A DNA stretch of 64,000 bases from Streptomyces sp. CG4 (GCF_041080655.1 NZ_CP163525.1:2356001-2420000), one strand, 5' to 3'. Numbered from the stretch's first letter, positions 20,747-30,800 are shown. The notes: generated from the sequence alone by a model not told the origin. A program made the numbers and translations.

Positions 20747-21942
20747 CGGACCGCCTCGGCGCCGGCGTCGTCCTCGTCCTGCCGGCGCTCTGCGTCGGCG
20801 TCGGCCGTGTCCTGGCTTCGCTCGGCGCCGGTGTCGGCCGCGACCCGGCTGTGGGCGGCGCGGATGGCCTCGCCGATGACCTGCTGGGAGACGACACCGA
20901 CGGCGCGCCCTTCGCCGTCCACGGCGACGGCCCAGCCGGTCGGGGAGAGTACGGCGCCGTCGAGCGCGGTGCGCAGCGAGTCGGTGCCGGGCACGAACGG
21001 GCGCCCGTGGTCGAGGAGTTGACCCCGGTCCACGGCCCCGGCGGTGAGCCGCTCCGGTTCGCTCCAGCCGAGCGGCCTGCCGTCGGTGTCGGTGACGAGG
21101 AGGTAGGGGGCGCCCTCGGCCCGGGAGGCGATCCGGCCGGCGTCGGCGTCGACGCCCACGATCGGCGTGGTCTCCAGCTCCAGTCCGGCGGACGGGAAGA
21201 AGGACAGCCGGCGGATGCCGCGGTCGGCGCCGAGGAAGTCCTCCACGAAGGCGTCGGCGGGCGCGCTGAGCAGGTCGGCGGGCGGGGCGAACTGGGCGAG
21301 CCGACCGCCGGTGCGCAGTACGGCCACCATCGTGCCGAGCTTGATCGCCTCGTCGATGTCATGGGTGACGAAGACGATGGTCTTGCCCAACTCGTCCTGG
21401 ATGCGAAGGAGTTCGTCCTGCAGCCCCTTGCGGACCACCGGGTCGACGGCGGAGAACGGCTCGTCCATCAGCAGCACCGGCGGATCGGCGGCGAGCGCCC
21501 GGGCCACGCCGACGCGCTGCTGCTGGCCGCCGGAGAGCTGGTACGGGTACCGCTTGGCGAGCGTGGCGTCGAGCCCCACCCGCTCCATCAGCTCCGTGGC
21601 CCGGGCGCGGGCCTCCTTCCTGGGCGTGCCGAGCAGCCGGGGCACGGTGGCGATGTTGTCGAGGATGGTGCGGTGCTGGAAGAGCCCGGCGTTCTGGATG
21701 ACGTAACCCATCGAACGGCGCAGGGTGTTGACCGGCTGCTGCCGGATGTCGGTGCCGTCGAGGAGGATGCTGCCCTCGGTGGGCTCCACCATCCGGTTGA
21801 TCATCCGCAGGGTCGTCGTCTTGCCACAGCCGGAGGGCCCGACGAGAACGGTGATCGCGCGGTCCGGTATCTCCAGCGACAGCCGGTCGACCGCGACCGT
21901 GCCGTCCGGATACCGCTTCGTGACTGAATCTATGCGTATCAA
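20743..21942 (-). CDS. Osmoprotectant ABC transporter ATPase with C-terminal CBS-like region
   Basis: A 399-residue OpuA/ProV-type ATPase: Walker A GPSGCGKTT (35-43), signature YQLSGGQQQR, Walker B VLLMDEPFSAVDP and switch His in VTHDIDEA. After the ATPase core, residues 255-375 contain degenerate CBS-like repeats (LLVTDTDGRPLGW, AVAVDGEGRAVGVV), which in this family sense ionic strength. The C-terminus is an Asp/Glu/Arg-rich tail. TTG at 21942 is the likely start (LIRIDSVTKRYPDGTVAVDR), with GAAGGG upstream; an in-frame GTG at 21954 is the alternative. Confidence 0.9.
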   Translation of the reverse strand: MIRIDSVTKRYPDGTVAVDRLSLEIPDRAITVLVGPSGCGKTTTLRMINRMVEPTEGSILLDGTDIRQQPVNTLRRSMGYVIQNAGLFQHRTILDNIATVPRLLGTPRKEARARATELMERVGLDATLAKRYPYQLSGGQQQRVGVARALAADPPVLLMDEPFSAVDPVVRKGLQDELLRIQDELGKTIVFVTHDIDEAIKLGTMVAVLRTGGRLAQFAPPADLLSAPADAFVEDFLGADRGIRRLSFFPSAGLELETTPIVGVDADAGRIASRAEGAPYLLVTDTDGRPLGWSEPERLTAGAVDRGQLLDHGRPFVPGTDSLRTALDGAVLSPTGWAVAVDGEGRAVGVVSQQVIGEAIRAAHSRVAADTGAERSQDTADADAERRQDEDDAGAEAVR

Positions 21943-22064
21943 AACGCCGAACACCCTTCGGGTCTGGCAGCTTTCCGCCCGTCTTCGGCCAAGGTCGTCG
22001 GTGCGCAGGCCGTTGCGGGGAGAGTCTAGACCGCGAGTGTTTCGGCGTTTTGGCGGGTGAATGG

Positions 22065-22820
22065 CTACGCCACCGGGAGCCCCGGTGTGCGGAGCACGCG
22101 GTGTGCGGTGTCGATCGCGAAGATCTCGCAGCCGGTGCGGGCGGCGGCCCAGGCCGGGCCTTCGGCGCCGAGGGCGAAGGCGGCCGTGGCGGTCTCGTCC
22201 GCCTCGGTCAGGGTCGGGGCCACCACGGTGAGGCTGAGCAGCCCGGTCGCGGGGCGTCCGGTGCGGCCGTCGAGGATGTGGTCGCCGCGCTCGTACTGCC
22301 CGGACGTCGCCACCGCCCCGTCGGTGACCGCCAGCACGGCACAGACCCGGTCGGCCTGTTCGGGATGCCGTATCCCGACCCGCCACGGCCCGCCCGAGAC
22401 GACCACGTCCCCACCGGCGTTGAGGCAGAACCGCCGCGCCCCGGCCGCCGTCAGCAGCTCGGCGGCCCGCTGCACCGACCAGCCCTTGACCACCGCGCAG
22501 GGATCGAGGTCCCGGCCGGGCAGCCGGACGTCGAAGGCGCCGCCGGTCGCGCTGCGCAGGTCCGCGCAGCGGCCGAGCACCTCCGTCAGGTCCGCGCTCA
22601 GCTCGCCCTCCGCCAGCTCGCCGCGGCCGTACCGGGACACCTCGCTGTCGGGCTTGAACGGGCTGAAACGGGCGTCGACTTCGCGCAGCCAGGCGAACAC
22701 GGCGTCCGCGGCCGCCTCGAAGTCACTCTCGAAGCCACTCTCGAAGTCAGTCTCGAAGTCTCCCTCGTCGTCGATGCGCAGCGAGACGGGGAACCCCATG
22801 ACGTGTTCGACACGCCGCAC
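22065..22820 (-). CDS. apbE: FAD:protein FMN transferase
   Basis: A 251-residue ApbE-family enzyme that covalently attaches FMN from FAD to a Thr in the target motif. Supporting text includes VMGFPVSLRI at the start, CLNAGGDVVVSG in the middle and the conserved GAVATSGQYERGDHILDGRT near residue 190. An acidic repetitive insertion (ETDFESGFESDFEAAAD) lies near residue 25. No signal peptide is visible, unlike many secreted ApbE proteins. It starts with GTG at 22820, one base after the stop of the FMN-binding gene, whose SGAT motif is its evident substrate. Confidence 0.92.
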   Translation of the reverse strand: MRRVEHVMGFPVSLRIDDEGDFETDFESGFESDFEAAADAVFAWLREVDARFSPFKPDSEVSRYGRGELAEGELSADLTEVLGRCADLRSATGGAFDVRLPGRDLDPCAVVKGWSVQRAAELLTAAGARRFCLNAGGDVVVSGGPWRVGIRHPEQADRVCAVLAVTDGAVATSGQYERGDHILDGRTGRPATGLLSLTVVAPTLTEADETATAAFALGAEGPAWAAARTGCEIFAIDTAHRVLRTPGLPVA

Positions 22821-22821
22821 G

Positions 22822-23292
22822 TCAGGAGGCCTTGGCGTCGATCGCGGCCTGGAGGGACTCCTTGTAGCCCCGGCTCGTGACCGTGGCCCCGGACACCGAG
22901 TCGATGTGGGCGCTCTGCGCCTTCAGCGTCTCCGCGATCAGCTCCGGTACGGCCCACTTGGTCTGCGGATGGTGCGGCGCCTGCAGCATCCGCACGGACG
23001 CGATCCGGTCGCCCCGGAAGGTCACCTCCACCTGGAAGACGCCCTTCACGGTGTCCACCGCGGTACCCGGGACGACCTTCGCGGACGTCGAGGCCAAGGA
23101 ATGGGACGAGGAAGAGGACGGGGAATGGGACGAGGAGGAGGACGGGGAAGAGGGAGTCGCCAGGGAGGGCGAGGGGGGCGCGGCGGGCTCTGCGGCCTGC
23201 GTCGTGGACGACGTGCCGGTCGACGGCTGGTAGCGCCAGACGGGGATCAGACCCGCGACGGTCAGGAGGAAGACGGGTATGGCTCGCTTCAC
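22822..23292 (-). CDS. FMN-binding domain protein, membrane-anchored
   Basis: A 156-residue extracytoplasmic electron carrier. An N-terminal hydrophobic anchor (AIPVFLLTVAGLIPVW) is followed by a Ser/Pro-rich linker (about residues 35-72, with two SSSSSHS units) and an FMN_bind domain. The flavinylation motif is DSVSGATVTS, with Thr137 as the expected FMN attachment site. It lies between the ferric-reductase-like gene and apbE, the expected order for an extracytoplasmic flavin electron-transfer chain. Confidence 0.92.
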   Translation of the reverse strand: MKRAIPVFLLTVAGLIPVWRYQPSTGTSSTTQAAEPAAPPSPSLATPSSPSSSSSHSPSSSSSHSLASTSAKVVPGTAVDTVKGVFQVEVTFRGDRIASVRMLQAPHHPQTKWAVPELIAETLKAQSAHIDSVSGATVTSRGYKESLQAAIDAKAS

Positions 23293-23307
23293 GGTGGGAC
23301 GCCTCTC

Positions 23308-24645
23308 TCAGCCCGCGAGGCTGAAGCGCTCGAAGTGGATCTGCCGCTTGGGCACGCCCAGGTCGCCCAGGCTGCGCAGCACGGCGGTCATCATCCCGGG
23401 CGGCCCGCACAGGAAGACGTCGCGGTCGCCGATGTCCGGGACCAGCCGGGCCAGTTCGCTCGGCGCCAGCTTGTCGGGGGCGATCGGCCCGGTCACCAGG
23501 TGCAGCTCGGCCCCCTTGGTGAGGGCGAGGTCGCACAGCTCGTCGTAGAGGACGGCGTCGCGGTCGCTGGACACGCGGTAGATGACCACGGCGTGGCCCG
23601 CCAGGTCCTCCAGCAGCGCCCGGATGGGGGTGACGCCGACGCCGCCGGCGATCAGCACGGACTCCGGGCGGGTGCGGTGCAGCGTGGTGAAGGCGCCGTA
23701 GGGGCCCTCGGCGAAGACGCGGGTGCCCGGCTTGAGGTGCCGCAGGGCGGCACTGCCGGCACCGGACGCCTTGGCGGTGAGGCGCAGGGTGCGGCCGTCG
23801 GGGGCGGCCGACAGGGAGAACGGGTTGGCCTGCCACCAGCGGTCCTTGGTGAGGAACCGCCAGAGGAAGAACTGACCGGCCCGGGCGGGCAGCCGGTCCA
23901 GGTCGCGGCCGGTGACGTAGACGGAGACGACGTCGTCGGACTCGGGTACGACCGCCGAGACCCGCAGCCGGTGCCGCAGGTTCCGCCACAGCGGCAGCAC
24001 CAGCCGGCCCAGCAGCACCGAACCGAGGGCCACGCCCCACACCGTGTACCAGTAGGTCTTCGCGGTCGGCGACGAGGTGAAGGTCGTACCGACCGCGACC
24101 TGGTGGGTGAAGGCGAGGACCACGGCGACGTAGGTGTACAGGTGGATGAAGTGCCAGGTCTCGTAGGCGAGTCGGCGTCGGGCCCAGCGGGCCGAGGCGG
24201 CGCCGACCACGATGATCAGCGTGAGCGCGACGATGGCGCGCAGCACGCCCTCGGTGGTCTCGGCGAGGTCCACGATCTGGTTCACCGGGTCCATCGAGGA
24301 CGCCTGGGCGTAGCCGAAGGTGATGAACACGGCGTGCGTGAGCAGGGTCCACAGGATGCCGAAGCCGGTCCAGCGGTGCCATGAGGTCAGCCGGTCCATG
24401 CCGATCCGGCGGTCCAGCCAGGACAGCCGGGCCACCAGCAGCAGCTGGAAGGCCATGAGGAGGGAGCCGTACAGGCCGGCGAGGCGGCCGAGCACGATCA
24501 GCGGGTTCGAGGCGAATCCGGCCTGGACGAAGAACCAGGCGACCACCGCCGCGTTGGCGGCGAGCAGGGTGTAGAGGCCGGTACGGGCCACGACGCGGGG
24601 ACGTATCGCCGTGGTGGGTGCGGGACGGGTCTGGAGGGTCGTCAC
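23308..24645 (-). CDS. Ferric-reductase-like transmembrane flavocytochrome
   Basis: A 445-residue protein with an N-terminal ferric-reductase-like membrane domain (haem-ligating histidines in LTSWHRWTGFG, LTHAVFI, WHFIHLYTYVAV and AFTHQVAV), then an FAD-binding domain (NPFSLSAAP) and an NAD(P)H domain (VLIAGGVGVTPIRALLEDLA, ending DVFLCGPPGMM). It should carry electrons from NAD(P)H across the membrane to the FMN-binding protein encoded next. The GTG at 24645 follows AAGGAG and gives VTTLQTRPAPTTAIRPRVVA. Confidence 0.92.
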   Translation of the reverse strand: MTTLQTRPAPTTAIRPRVVARTGLYTLLAANAAVVAWFFVQAGFASNPLIVLGRLAGLYGSLLMAFQLLLVARLSWLDRRIGMDRLTSWHRWTGFGILWTLLTHAVFITFGYAQASSMDPVNQIVDLAETTEGVLRAIVALTLIIVVGAASARWARRRLAYETWHFIHLYTYVAVVLAFTHQVAVGTTFTSSPTAKTYWYTVWGVALGSVLLGRLVLPLWRNLRHRLRVSAVVPESDDVVSVYVTGRDLDRLPARAGQFFLWRFLTKDRWWQANPFSLSAAPDGRTLRLTAKASGAGSAALRHLKPGTRVFAEGPYGAFTTLHRTRPESVLIAGGVGVTPIRALLEDLAGHAVVIYRVSSDRDAVLYDELCDLALTKGAELHLVTGPIAPDKLAPSELARLVPDIGDRDVFLCGPPGMMTAVLRSLGDLGVPKRQIHFERFSLAG

Positions 24646-24787
24646 GGACGGCAGCTCCTTGATCGGGTCCTGGGTGACGAGCTTCGCGCGCGGTTGGCTT
24701 CGATCTCCTGTCGGACGACTTTCACTTGAGTATCGACAGGGCCGGCGGGGGCAGGCAGCCCGGACGGGTCCGAACGGGTGGCGCGGG

Positions 24788-25751
24788 ATGGGCGGGGGGA
24801 GAAAGGTGGAGAAAGGACGCCTGCTGGTCGTGGACGACGACCCGCCGATCGCCGACCTGGTGGCCACCGTCGCCCGGTACGAGGTACGAGGGCTGGGAGG
24901 CGGCCTGCGCCTACTCGGGCGAGGAGGCGCTGCGCCGGGCCGCCGAGTTCGGCCCGGACATCGTGGTCCTCGACCTGATGCTGCCCGACGTGGACGGCTT
25001 CGGCGTCCTGGACCGGCTGCGCCGCTCGGGGACGATGGTGCCGGTGGTGTTCCTCACCGCGCGCGACGGCGTCGCCGACCGGGGCGCGGGCCTGCCCCGG
25101 GGCGGGGACGACTGTCTGGTCAAGCCGTTCGCGGTGGAGGAGCTGATGGCCCGGCTGCTGCTGCGCGCCGACCGCAAGGGCGGCGGCCCGGAGGTGGAGG
25201 AGTTGCGCACAGCCCTCAACACGATGCTGGAGCACATCGACGACTCCCTCGCGGTGCGCGCGGAGGCCGAGCGGCGGCTGCGCCGCTTCGTCGCGGACGC
25301 CTCGCACGAACTGCGCACCTCGGGTGCCGGTGTCGACGGTCGGCGGGTGGCCGGGCCGACCCGCGCGAACGCGTCCGCGGCCTCGCGCACCAGCTCCGTC
25401 AGGTCGGTGTCGGCGCACCGCAGCGGAGTCCCGGCCTCGGCCGCGTCCAGCCGGGCGAGCAGCAGCAGATCGTCCAGGAGGACGCCCATCCGGGCCGCCT
25501 CGGCGCGCAGCCGGGCCAGATGGCGGTCGCGTTCGGCGGGTTCGTTGGCGGCCGCGTACTGGAACAGGTCGGCGTAGCCGCGTACCGACGCGGCCGTACA
25601 CACCCCGCCCGGCACGGCGGTCTCCCTGACGGTCGCGGCCGACGGTGCCGGCGTGTGCGTGCGGGTGACCAAGGCCGGGCCCGGCATCCCGGACACCGAC
25701 CGGGACCGGATCTTCGACTACTGCGACTCCCCCGAGGGCGCGGGGCCGTAG
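24788..25751 (+). pseudogene. Wrecked two-component system (response regulator joined to inverted histidine kinase)
   Basis: The receiver domain starts LLVVDDDPPIADLVATVARY, then a 7-bp tandem duplication GTACGAG (24877-24883 and 24884-24890) shifts the frame. The rest continues as GWEAACAYSGEEALRRAAEF, DIVVLDLMLPDVDGFGVL and LVKPFAVEELMARLLL. Without any DNA-binding domain the text runs into a kinase HAMP/His-box (LRTALNTMLEHIDD, RRFVADASHELRT). From about 25322 to 25585 the kinase sequence is inverted: the minus strand reads SVRGYADLFQYAAANEPAER and ARLRAEAARMGVLLDDLLLL. After it the plus strand resumes with HTPPGTAVSLTVAADGAGVC and KAGPGIPDTDRDRIFDY, then stops at a dispersed repeat. It faces the ferric-reductase operon and was probably its regulator. 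Confidence 0.85.
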
Positions 25752-25807
25752 CGCTCTGCGGCTCCGCCGGGTGGGCGCGAGCGACCGCAACGGACCCGCA
25801 GACGCGG
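25734..25807 (+). repeat. Dispersed intergenic repeat at the kinase break
   Basis: GGGCGCGGGGCCGTAGCG, TGCGGCTCCGCCGGGTGGGC and CAACGGACCCGCAG match the repeat seen after the DUF692 gene at 56490 and, inverted, at 12510-12572. It begins where the recognisable histidine kinase sequence ends. Confidence 0.75.
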
Positions 25808-25820
25808 ACGCACCCCGCCC

Positions 25821-27185
25821 CTACGGCGCGTCGGCGTCGACAGCCGGCCCCTGCCTGATGTGCGGCCGCGCGGCCAGCGCGGCGACGTCGTCCTCCGCAT
25901 GCCGCGCGTCCAGCCGGCTGAGAATCGTGTCCAGGACGTTCTCCAGCCCGCCCGCGAGGGGGAAGCGGACGGCCGAGAGCCGGGCCAGGGAGTTGTCGAT
26001 GTCCTCACCACGGCGCTCCACGAGCCCGTCGGTGAACAGCACGAGCGTCTCCCCGGGCTCCAGCCGGTGGTTGGCCGACTCGTACCCGCCGAGCCCGGTG
26101 CCCAGCGGCGGTCCGACGGGGACGGGCAGCAGCGAGGCCTCGCCGTCCCGGGCGATGAGAACCGGCGGCAGATGCCCCGCGCTGGCCAGCGTGACCTGGT
26201 GGCGCCCGGGGTCGACCCGGGCGAGCAGACAGGTGGCGGGCCGCAGCTCCGCCTCCTTGGAGGAGATCTCGTCCATCTGCCGCAGGACCCGGTGCGGGGG
26301 CAGGTCGGCGGAGGCGATGTAGCGCAGGGAGGAACGGTAGGCGTTCATGTCGACGGCGGCCTCCAGGCCGTGCCCCATGACGTCGCCGACCACCAGCAAG
26401 CTCCGCCCGAAGTGCAGGCGTACCGTCTCGCACCAGTCGCCGCCGACGAGGACACCGCCGCCGGCCGGGAGGTAGCGGATGGCGATGTCGAGGTTGGGGT
26501 GCGGGCGGCCGGGCTCGGAGAGCAGGGCCCGCTGCAGGTCACCGGCGGTGCGATTGACGCTCTCGTAGGCGCGCGCATGCCGGATGTGGGAGGCGGCGCG
26601 CTCGGCGAGCAGGCTGAGCAGCTCGCCCTCGGCCGGGTGCAGGGGCGCCCCGGAGCGCGCCCACACCAGGACGCCGTACACGTCGTCGCCGCTGGTCAGC
26701 GGCGCGCACAGGGCGGTACGGGGCCGGGTGCCCGCCGTGTACTCCAGCCAGGGCTCCGGCTCCACGCCGAGTGCCGGTACGGCGGCCTCGCGGGCCACCG
26801 CGGCGGCCCAGCGGGCGTCGGGCAGCGCGTCGGCGTCCCCGGTGATCGCCTCGTACCCGGAGATGGTCTGGCCGGTGCGGCGCATCACGGCGGCCGTGCC
26901 GCCGGCCAGGCCGACCGCGACCCCGGTCAGCTCGGTGCAGGTCTTCGCCTCGTCTAGAGTCGTGCCTATGTGGGCCAGTGCGTCCCGCAGCACGCCCAGC
27001 CGCGCACCGGCCGCCTCGGCACCGACAGCCGGCACGCCCTCCGTCGCATCCGGGGATCCCTCGGTGTCCGCGGGATCCCCGGACTGCGCGGACGTCGCAG
27101 TGCCCTCGCGGCCCGCGCCGTTCTCACGGTGGTGGCCGCTGTCGGCGGGCACAGGCCTGCGACGGGACTGAATCCAGCGCGCCAC
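25821..27185 (-). CDS. GAF-PP2C (SpoIIE-like) serine/threonine phosphatase
   Basis: A 454-residue protein with a GAF domain (about residues 85-225, with TALCAPLTSGDDVYGVLVWA) and a C-terminal PP2C/SpoIIE phosphatase domain. The metal-binding motifs are GGDWCETVRL, VVGDVMGHGLEAA, TLVLFTDGLVERR and a final EDDVAALAAR. Such RsbU-like phosphatases dephosphorylate anti-sigma-factor antagonists in Streptomyces; the partner is not in the window. The GTG at 27185 (VARWIQSRRRPVPADSG) is chosen because GAGG lies 8 bp upstream; GTG at 27200 is the alternative. Confidence 0.9.
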   Translation of the reverse strand: MARWIQSRRRPVPADSGHHRENGAGREGTATSAQSGDPADTEGSPDATEGVPAVGAEAAGARLGVLRDALAHIGTTLDEAKTCTELTGVAVGLAGGTAAVMRRTGQTISGYEAITGDADALPDARWAAAVAREAAVPALGVEPEPWLEYTAGTRPRTALCAPLTSGDDVYGVLVWARSGAPLHPAEGELLSLLAERAASHIRHARAYESVNRTAGDLQRALLSEPGRPHPNLDIAIRYLPAGGGVLVGGDWCETVRLHFGRSLLVVGDVMGHGLEAAVDMNAYRSSLRYIASADLPPHRVLRQMDEISSKEAELRPATCLLARVDPGRHQVTLASAGHLPPVLIARDGEASLLPVPVGPPLGTGLGGYESANHRLEPGETLVLFTDGLVERRGEDIDNSLARLSAVRFPLAGGLENVLDTILSRLDARHAEDDVAALAARPHIRQGPAVDADAP

Positions 27186-27496
27186 ACCCAATATCCTCAC
27201 AGATTCTCTAACGGGGCGAGTGGGGCACAAGCCGCATTCTTCCCAGCGCCCTCGGGAGCCCCGTGCGAGGGTGTGGGCCGGATGTCGCACCGCGTGGCCG
27301 CGGCGCACTCGGAGCGAGGGTCCGGATCGTGGTGAACGTCCGTACCCACGCTCCCCCGCCCCTCCCGCTCCGATCTCCGACGGCGTTCATCTTCGACCGA
27401 GCGGGCCCTGTCTAGCATCTCTTTTGCCAGATTCGGAGTGTCGATCGATCGAGGGGACGCCCGGTCCGGCACGGCGGAGGCGGCCGCCGGGCGCGC
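27186..27496. other. Non-coding gap before the left end of the msrB-bounded region
   Basis: About 310 bp with no convincing gene. It should contain the promoter of the PP2C phosphatase gene. No integrase fragment or tRNA is seen. Confidence 0.5.
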
Positions 27497-27707
27497 TCAG
27501 CCCTCGTCGGGCGTCAGCCGCAGGGAGATCGAGTTGATGCAGTACCGCTGGTCGGTGGGGGTCGGGTAGCCCTCGCCCGCGAAGACGTGCCCGAGGTGGG
27601 AGCCACAGCGGGCGCACCGCACCTCGGTACGGACCATGCCGTGGGAGCGGTCCTCGATCAGCTCCACGGCGTCGGTTTCCTTGGGGTCGTAGAAGCTCGG
27701 CCAGCCG
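27497..27707 (-). pseudogene. Detached 3' end of msrB (copy 1)
   Basis: These 211 bp encode the last 69 residues of methionine-R-sulfoxide reductase, from [16 protein letters not shown] to [16 protein letters not shown] and the stop. The catalytic Cys is included but the N-terminal half with its zinc CxxC is missing. Upstream sequence diverges exactly at the GWPSFYD codons. It differs from the complete gene at 42077 by 7 of 69 residues and keeps typical high-GC codon use, so it may be the original chromosomal 3' end displaced by insertion. A leaky start further upstream gives a 92-codon open frame, unlikely to be functional. Confidence 0.9.
27687..27707. repeat. Direct repeat 1 (att-like core in msrB)
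   Basis: A 21-bp identical block ending TAGAAGCTCGGCCAGCCG lies at the exact edge of the msrB homology and recurs in the same orientation at 40098-40118 and 42267-42287. It encodes the conserved GWPSFYD on the minus strand. It delimits the 12.4-kb module to its right. Confidence 0.75.
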
Positions 27708-27852
27708 CCTACCCTTCGACCCAGCAGTGCCCTTCCCGCGCCACAGGAATCTCCGGGCCGACTTGCCACCGCCAACGCCGCAGCCGGCCCGCCTCACGCC
27801 TACGCCTGCCCGCTCGAGAGGGCCTGTCAGAGGCATCGGCCGATCTTCCCGC

Positions 27853-30800
27853 TCACCGGGCAAAGTGCGGAAGTCGCCGGGCGAGGACGGAGAAGTGGCG
27901 CTGTCCGTGCCAGGACTCGCGGTTGCCGATCACGATCAGACGCCGCTTGGCCCGGCTGACGGCGACATTGAGGAGGTTGGGTTTGGCGGCGGCCCAGCGT
28001 CGGGACCCCGCGGCATCGGGGTGGGTGCCGAGCACGATGATCACCACGTCCGCCTCCTTGCCCTGCGCGGTGTGCACGGTGCCGACACGGTCGGGGGCGA
28101 CCATGCCCCGGAGTGTCTGCGCGGCGCGGGCCGCGACGTCCCGGAAGGGGCTGATGACGTAGAGCTCGTCCTTCGGCAGTCCCTCGCGGAAGAGACGGTT
28201 GACCGCGTCGACGAGCGCCTCCCCCTCGGCGGGCACCCATTTCCCGGTCGACTCCTGGGAGCGCACGTCCCACCAGAAACTGCGGGGCAGCGGGTCGAAG
28301 GCCCCCCTGTCGTGCACTCCGTGCACCATCAGTCCGCCATAGGCGATGTCGTTGCTCACCGAGAACATCGGGTCGTCGCATCGCCGGTGGACCCGCAGCG
28401 GCGACCCGACCCATACCTGGGTCGATCCGTCGGGGAGCGCCGCGGGCAGCATCGTGCCCCAGCGCCCCAGCCGGTCCGCCACCTGCTGGGCGGAGGTCCA
28501 CGAGGGAGCCCACTCCTGGGCGACGCGGTGGTGTTCCCGCAGCCGCTGCTGGGCCGTCCACGGCAGGACGACGACCGGCTCCAGTTGCAGAGGGTCGCCC
28601 ACGAGGACCGCTCGGCGACTGCGCCAGAGTGCCCCCACGGGCATCTGCGGCGAGGCCTGGCCCGCCTCGTCCACGAACAGCCAACCGAGGTCCTCGCGGC
28701 CGAGGCCCGAGAACAGCCGGTCGTACGAGGCGAAGGTGGTCGAGACGACCGGGACGGTGAGAAAGAGGCTCTGCCAGGCAGCCCGTACGGCCGCAGGCTT
28801 CAGATCCTTCGGAGCATCCCCGCCGACGACGTCCATGGCCGCCTGAAGGTTCTTGAACATGAGGTTCCCCGCCGCGCCGAGGAAGGCCCGGTGCAGGCGC
28901 AGTGCTTCCAGGAACAGCCGGGTTCGTGCGGCCGCGAACTCCTCGTCGGCCCAGGGAGCGGACTTCTCGCGGCGCTCGATGCTCTCCCGGTCGGCGTCCT
29001 GAGTGAAGTCCGCGGGGTCGGGGACGTGCACGCCCCAGCGCTCGCGTGCCTGACGTACCGTCGATTCACGTTCGGCCACCCGTGTTTGGCGGGCACGTGC
29101 GGTCTCGACCAGACGCTGGGCCGTCGCTGCTTCATCGCGGACCGCGTCGAGCCGGACGCGCGCATGCGCCGCGGCTTCGGAGGCCGCCTCGGCGAGAGCG
29201 GCGAGGCGGTCGTCCTCGTCCTGCCAGCTTCGGTTGGCGCGGCCACCGGTGAAGAGGCTCTGGAGCAGGCCCGGTTGGGCAGCCTGGTGAGCGTGGCGGT
29301 GTTCGCGGTGCTCTCGTTCGGCCGCTTCCAGCCGTTGCACCTCGCTCAGCGCCTCGGCTGCCCGCCGGCGCAGCGAAGGCAGCGTCTCGGCGAGCTGCGT
29401 CGCCCGCCGCAGCGCCTCGGCCAGCCCGGGACGCTCCCGGCCGAGCTCTCGTAGCGCCTGTGCCACGTGCTGCCGTTCGTCGCGCATCCGCTCGACCGCG
29501 CGTCGCGCGGCCTTGAAGCGGCGTACGGCCTCCGGCCAGTCCACCGGTTCGGCGGGCTGCTCACCGCGGCCGCTGAGGACATGGAACAGACCTTTGTCGG
29601 TGCGGACGCGCCTGTTTCCCCCGCGCGGGGTCCGCTCACGCAGGTTGCCCCACCAGAAGCTCTCGGTGAACTCCCCCCGGTTCTTGCGGTTGCCCAGCCG
29701 GGCCGCGATGGCGCCCCACGCGTCGGCGCCGCCCAGCATCAGCGACGCCTGCTCGGACAGGTACGCCGCCTCGTCCCGCCACTGGTCGGCGATGGCTCCG
29801 GCGGAGGGGATCTCGTCGGTGATGTTCTGTACCGCCCCGTTGTTGGCCGACGCCACCACCATCTCGTAGCCCGCCAGCTGCGGCTTCAGCTCCCGCACGG
29901 TCCGGGAGAACTGCTCGCTGCGCCAGGTGTAGGTCCGGCCGAATGCCTGCTGGGGGTCGCTCAGTTCGGACAGGGCACAGGCACGCCTGGTGATCAGGGC
30001 TGCGATGACGTCCCGCAGCATGGTCGTCTTGCCGGTCCCGGGCGGCCCGTTCACGGAGAACACGCCGTAGCCCTCTCCCAGTTCGGCAAGGAGCGTGTTG
30101 ACCGCGAACTGCTGGCTGAGCACCAGCGAGCGGCCGGTGGCCGACGGCCATCTGCCGAGCGGGGTGTGCTCAGGTGCCACCCCCTCCCACACCACCTCGG
30201 GCCGCTCGCGTACATCCTGACGCAACCGGGTGTCGATCCGGGCCGCGTCGGTCAGATACGACTCCAGAGCGCGGCCCGCCCGCCCCTGCGCCAGCTCCCC
30301 CGCGACCCGATCCAGATCGTCTGCGATGAAGCTGTTGAGGAAGTCCTGCGGCGCGGCCTCGTCGTCCCGGTCCTCGCGCACCTGGACACTCTTCACCCGG
30401 GCGGCGTCAGGGATCAGGTCCTCGGTCACCCCGAGGCGGTCGGCGAGCCATGCGGTGAACGCGGCGATGTCCTCGAAGGCCAGGGGCCGGGCGCCAAGGC
30501 TCTCGGGCGTCTGCTGCCCGCCTTCCCCCTCCTCACCGCCCGCGGCGCCCCTCCCGCTGCGGGCCGCGTCGATCGCACCCTGAGCGAGCGTCTCAGTGGC
30601 CTTGCCGGCGGCCGACTGCGCCGCCTTGCCGACGGTGCCGGAGACCGCGTCGCCGACGACACCCCGCGCGAGTTCACCGAGACCGGTCACCATCCCGCCG
30701 GCCACCGCGTCGACGACGAGTGTCCCCGCCAGCGCGAGAAGTCCCCCAGCACCGGAACGGCCGCCGCTCACCCTGAGCTTTCCGTCCCCGAGGTCCAGCA

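Noticed and set aside
24788..25320. A genuine hybrid receiver-kinase fusion protein
   Set aside because: The receiver is out of frame because of the 7-bp duplication and the kinase is inverted downstream, so no functional fusion can be made.
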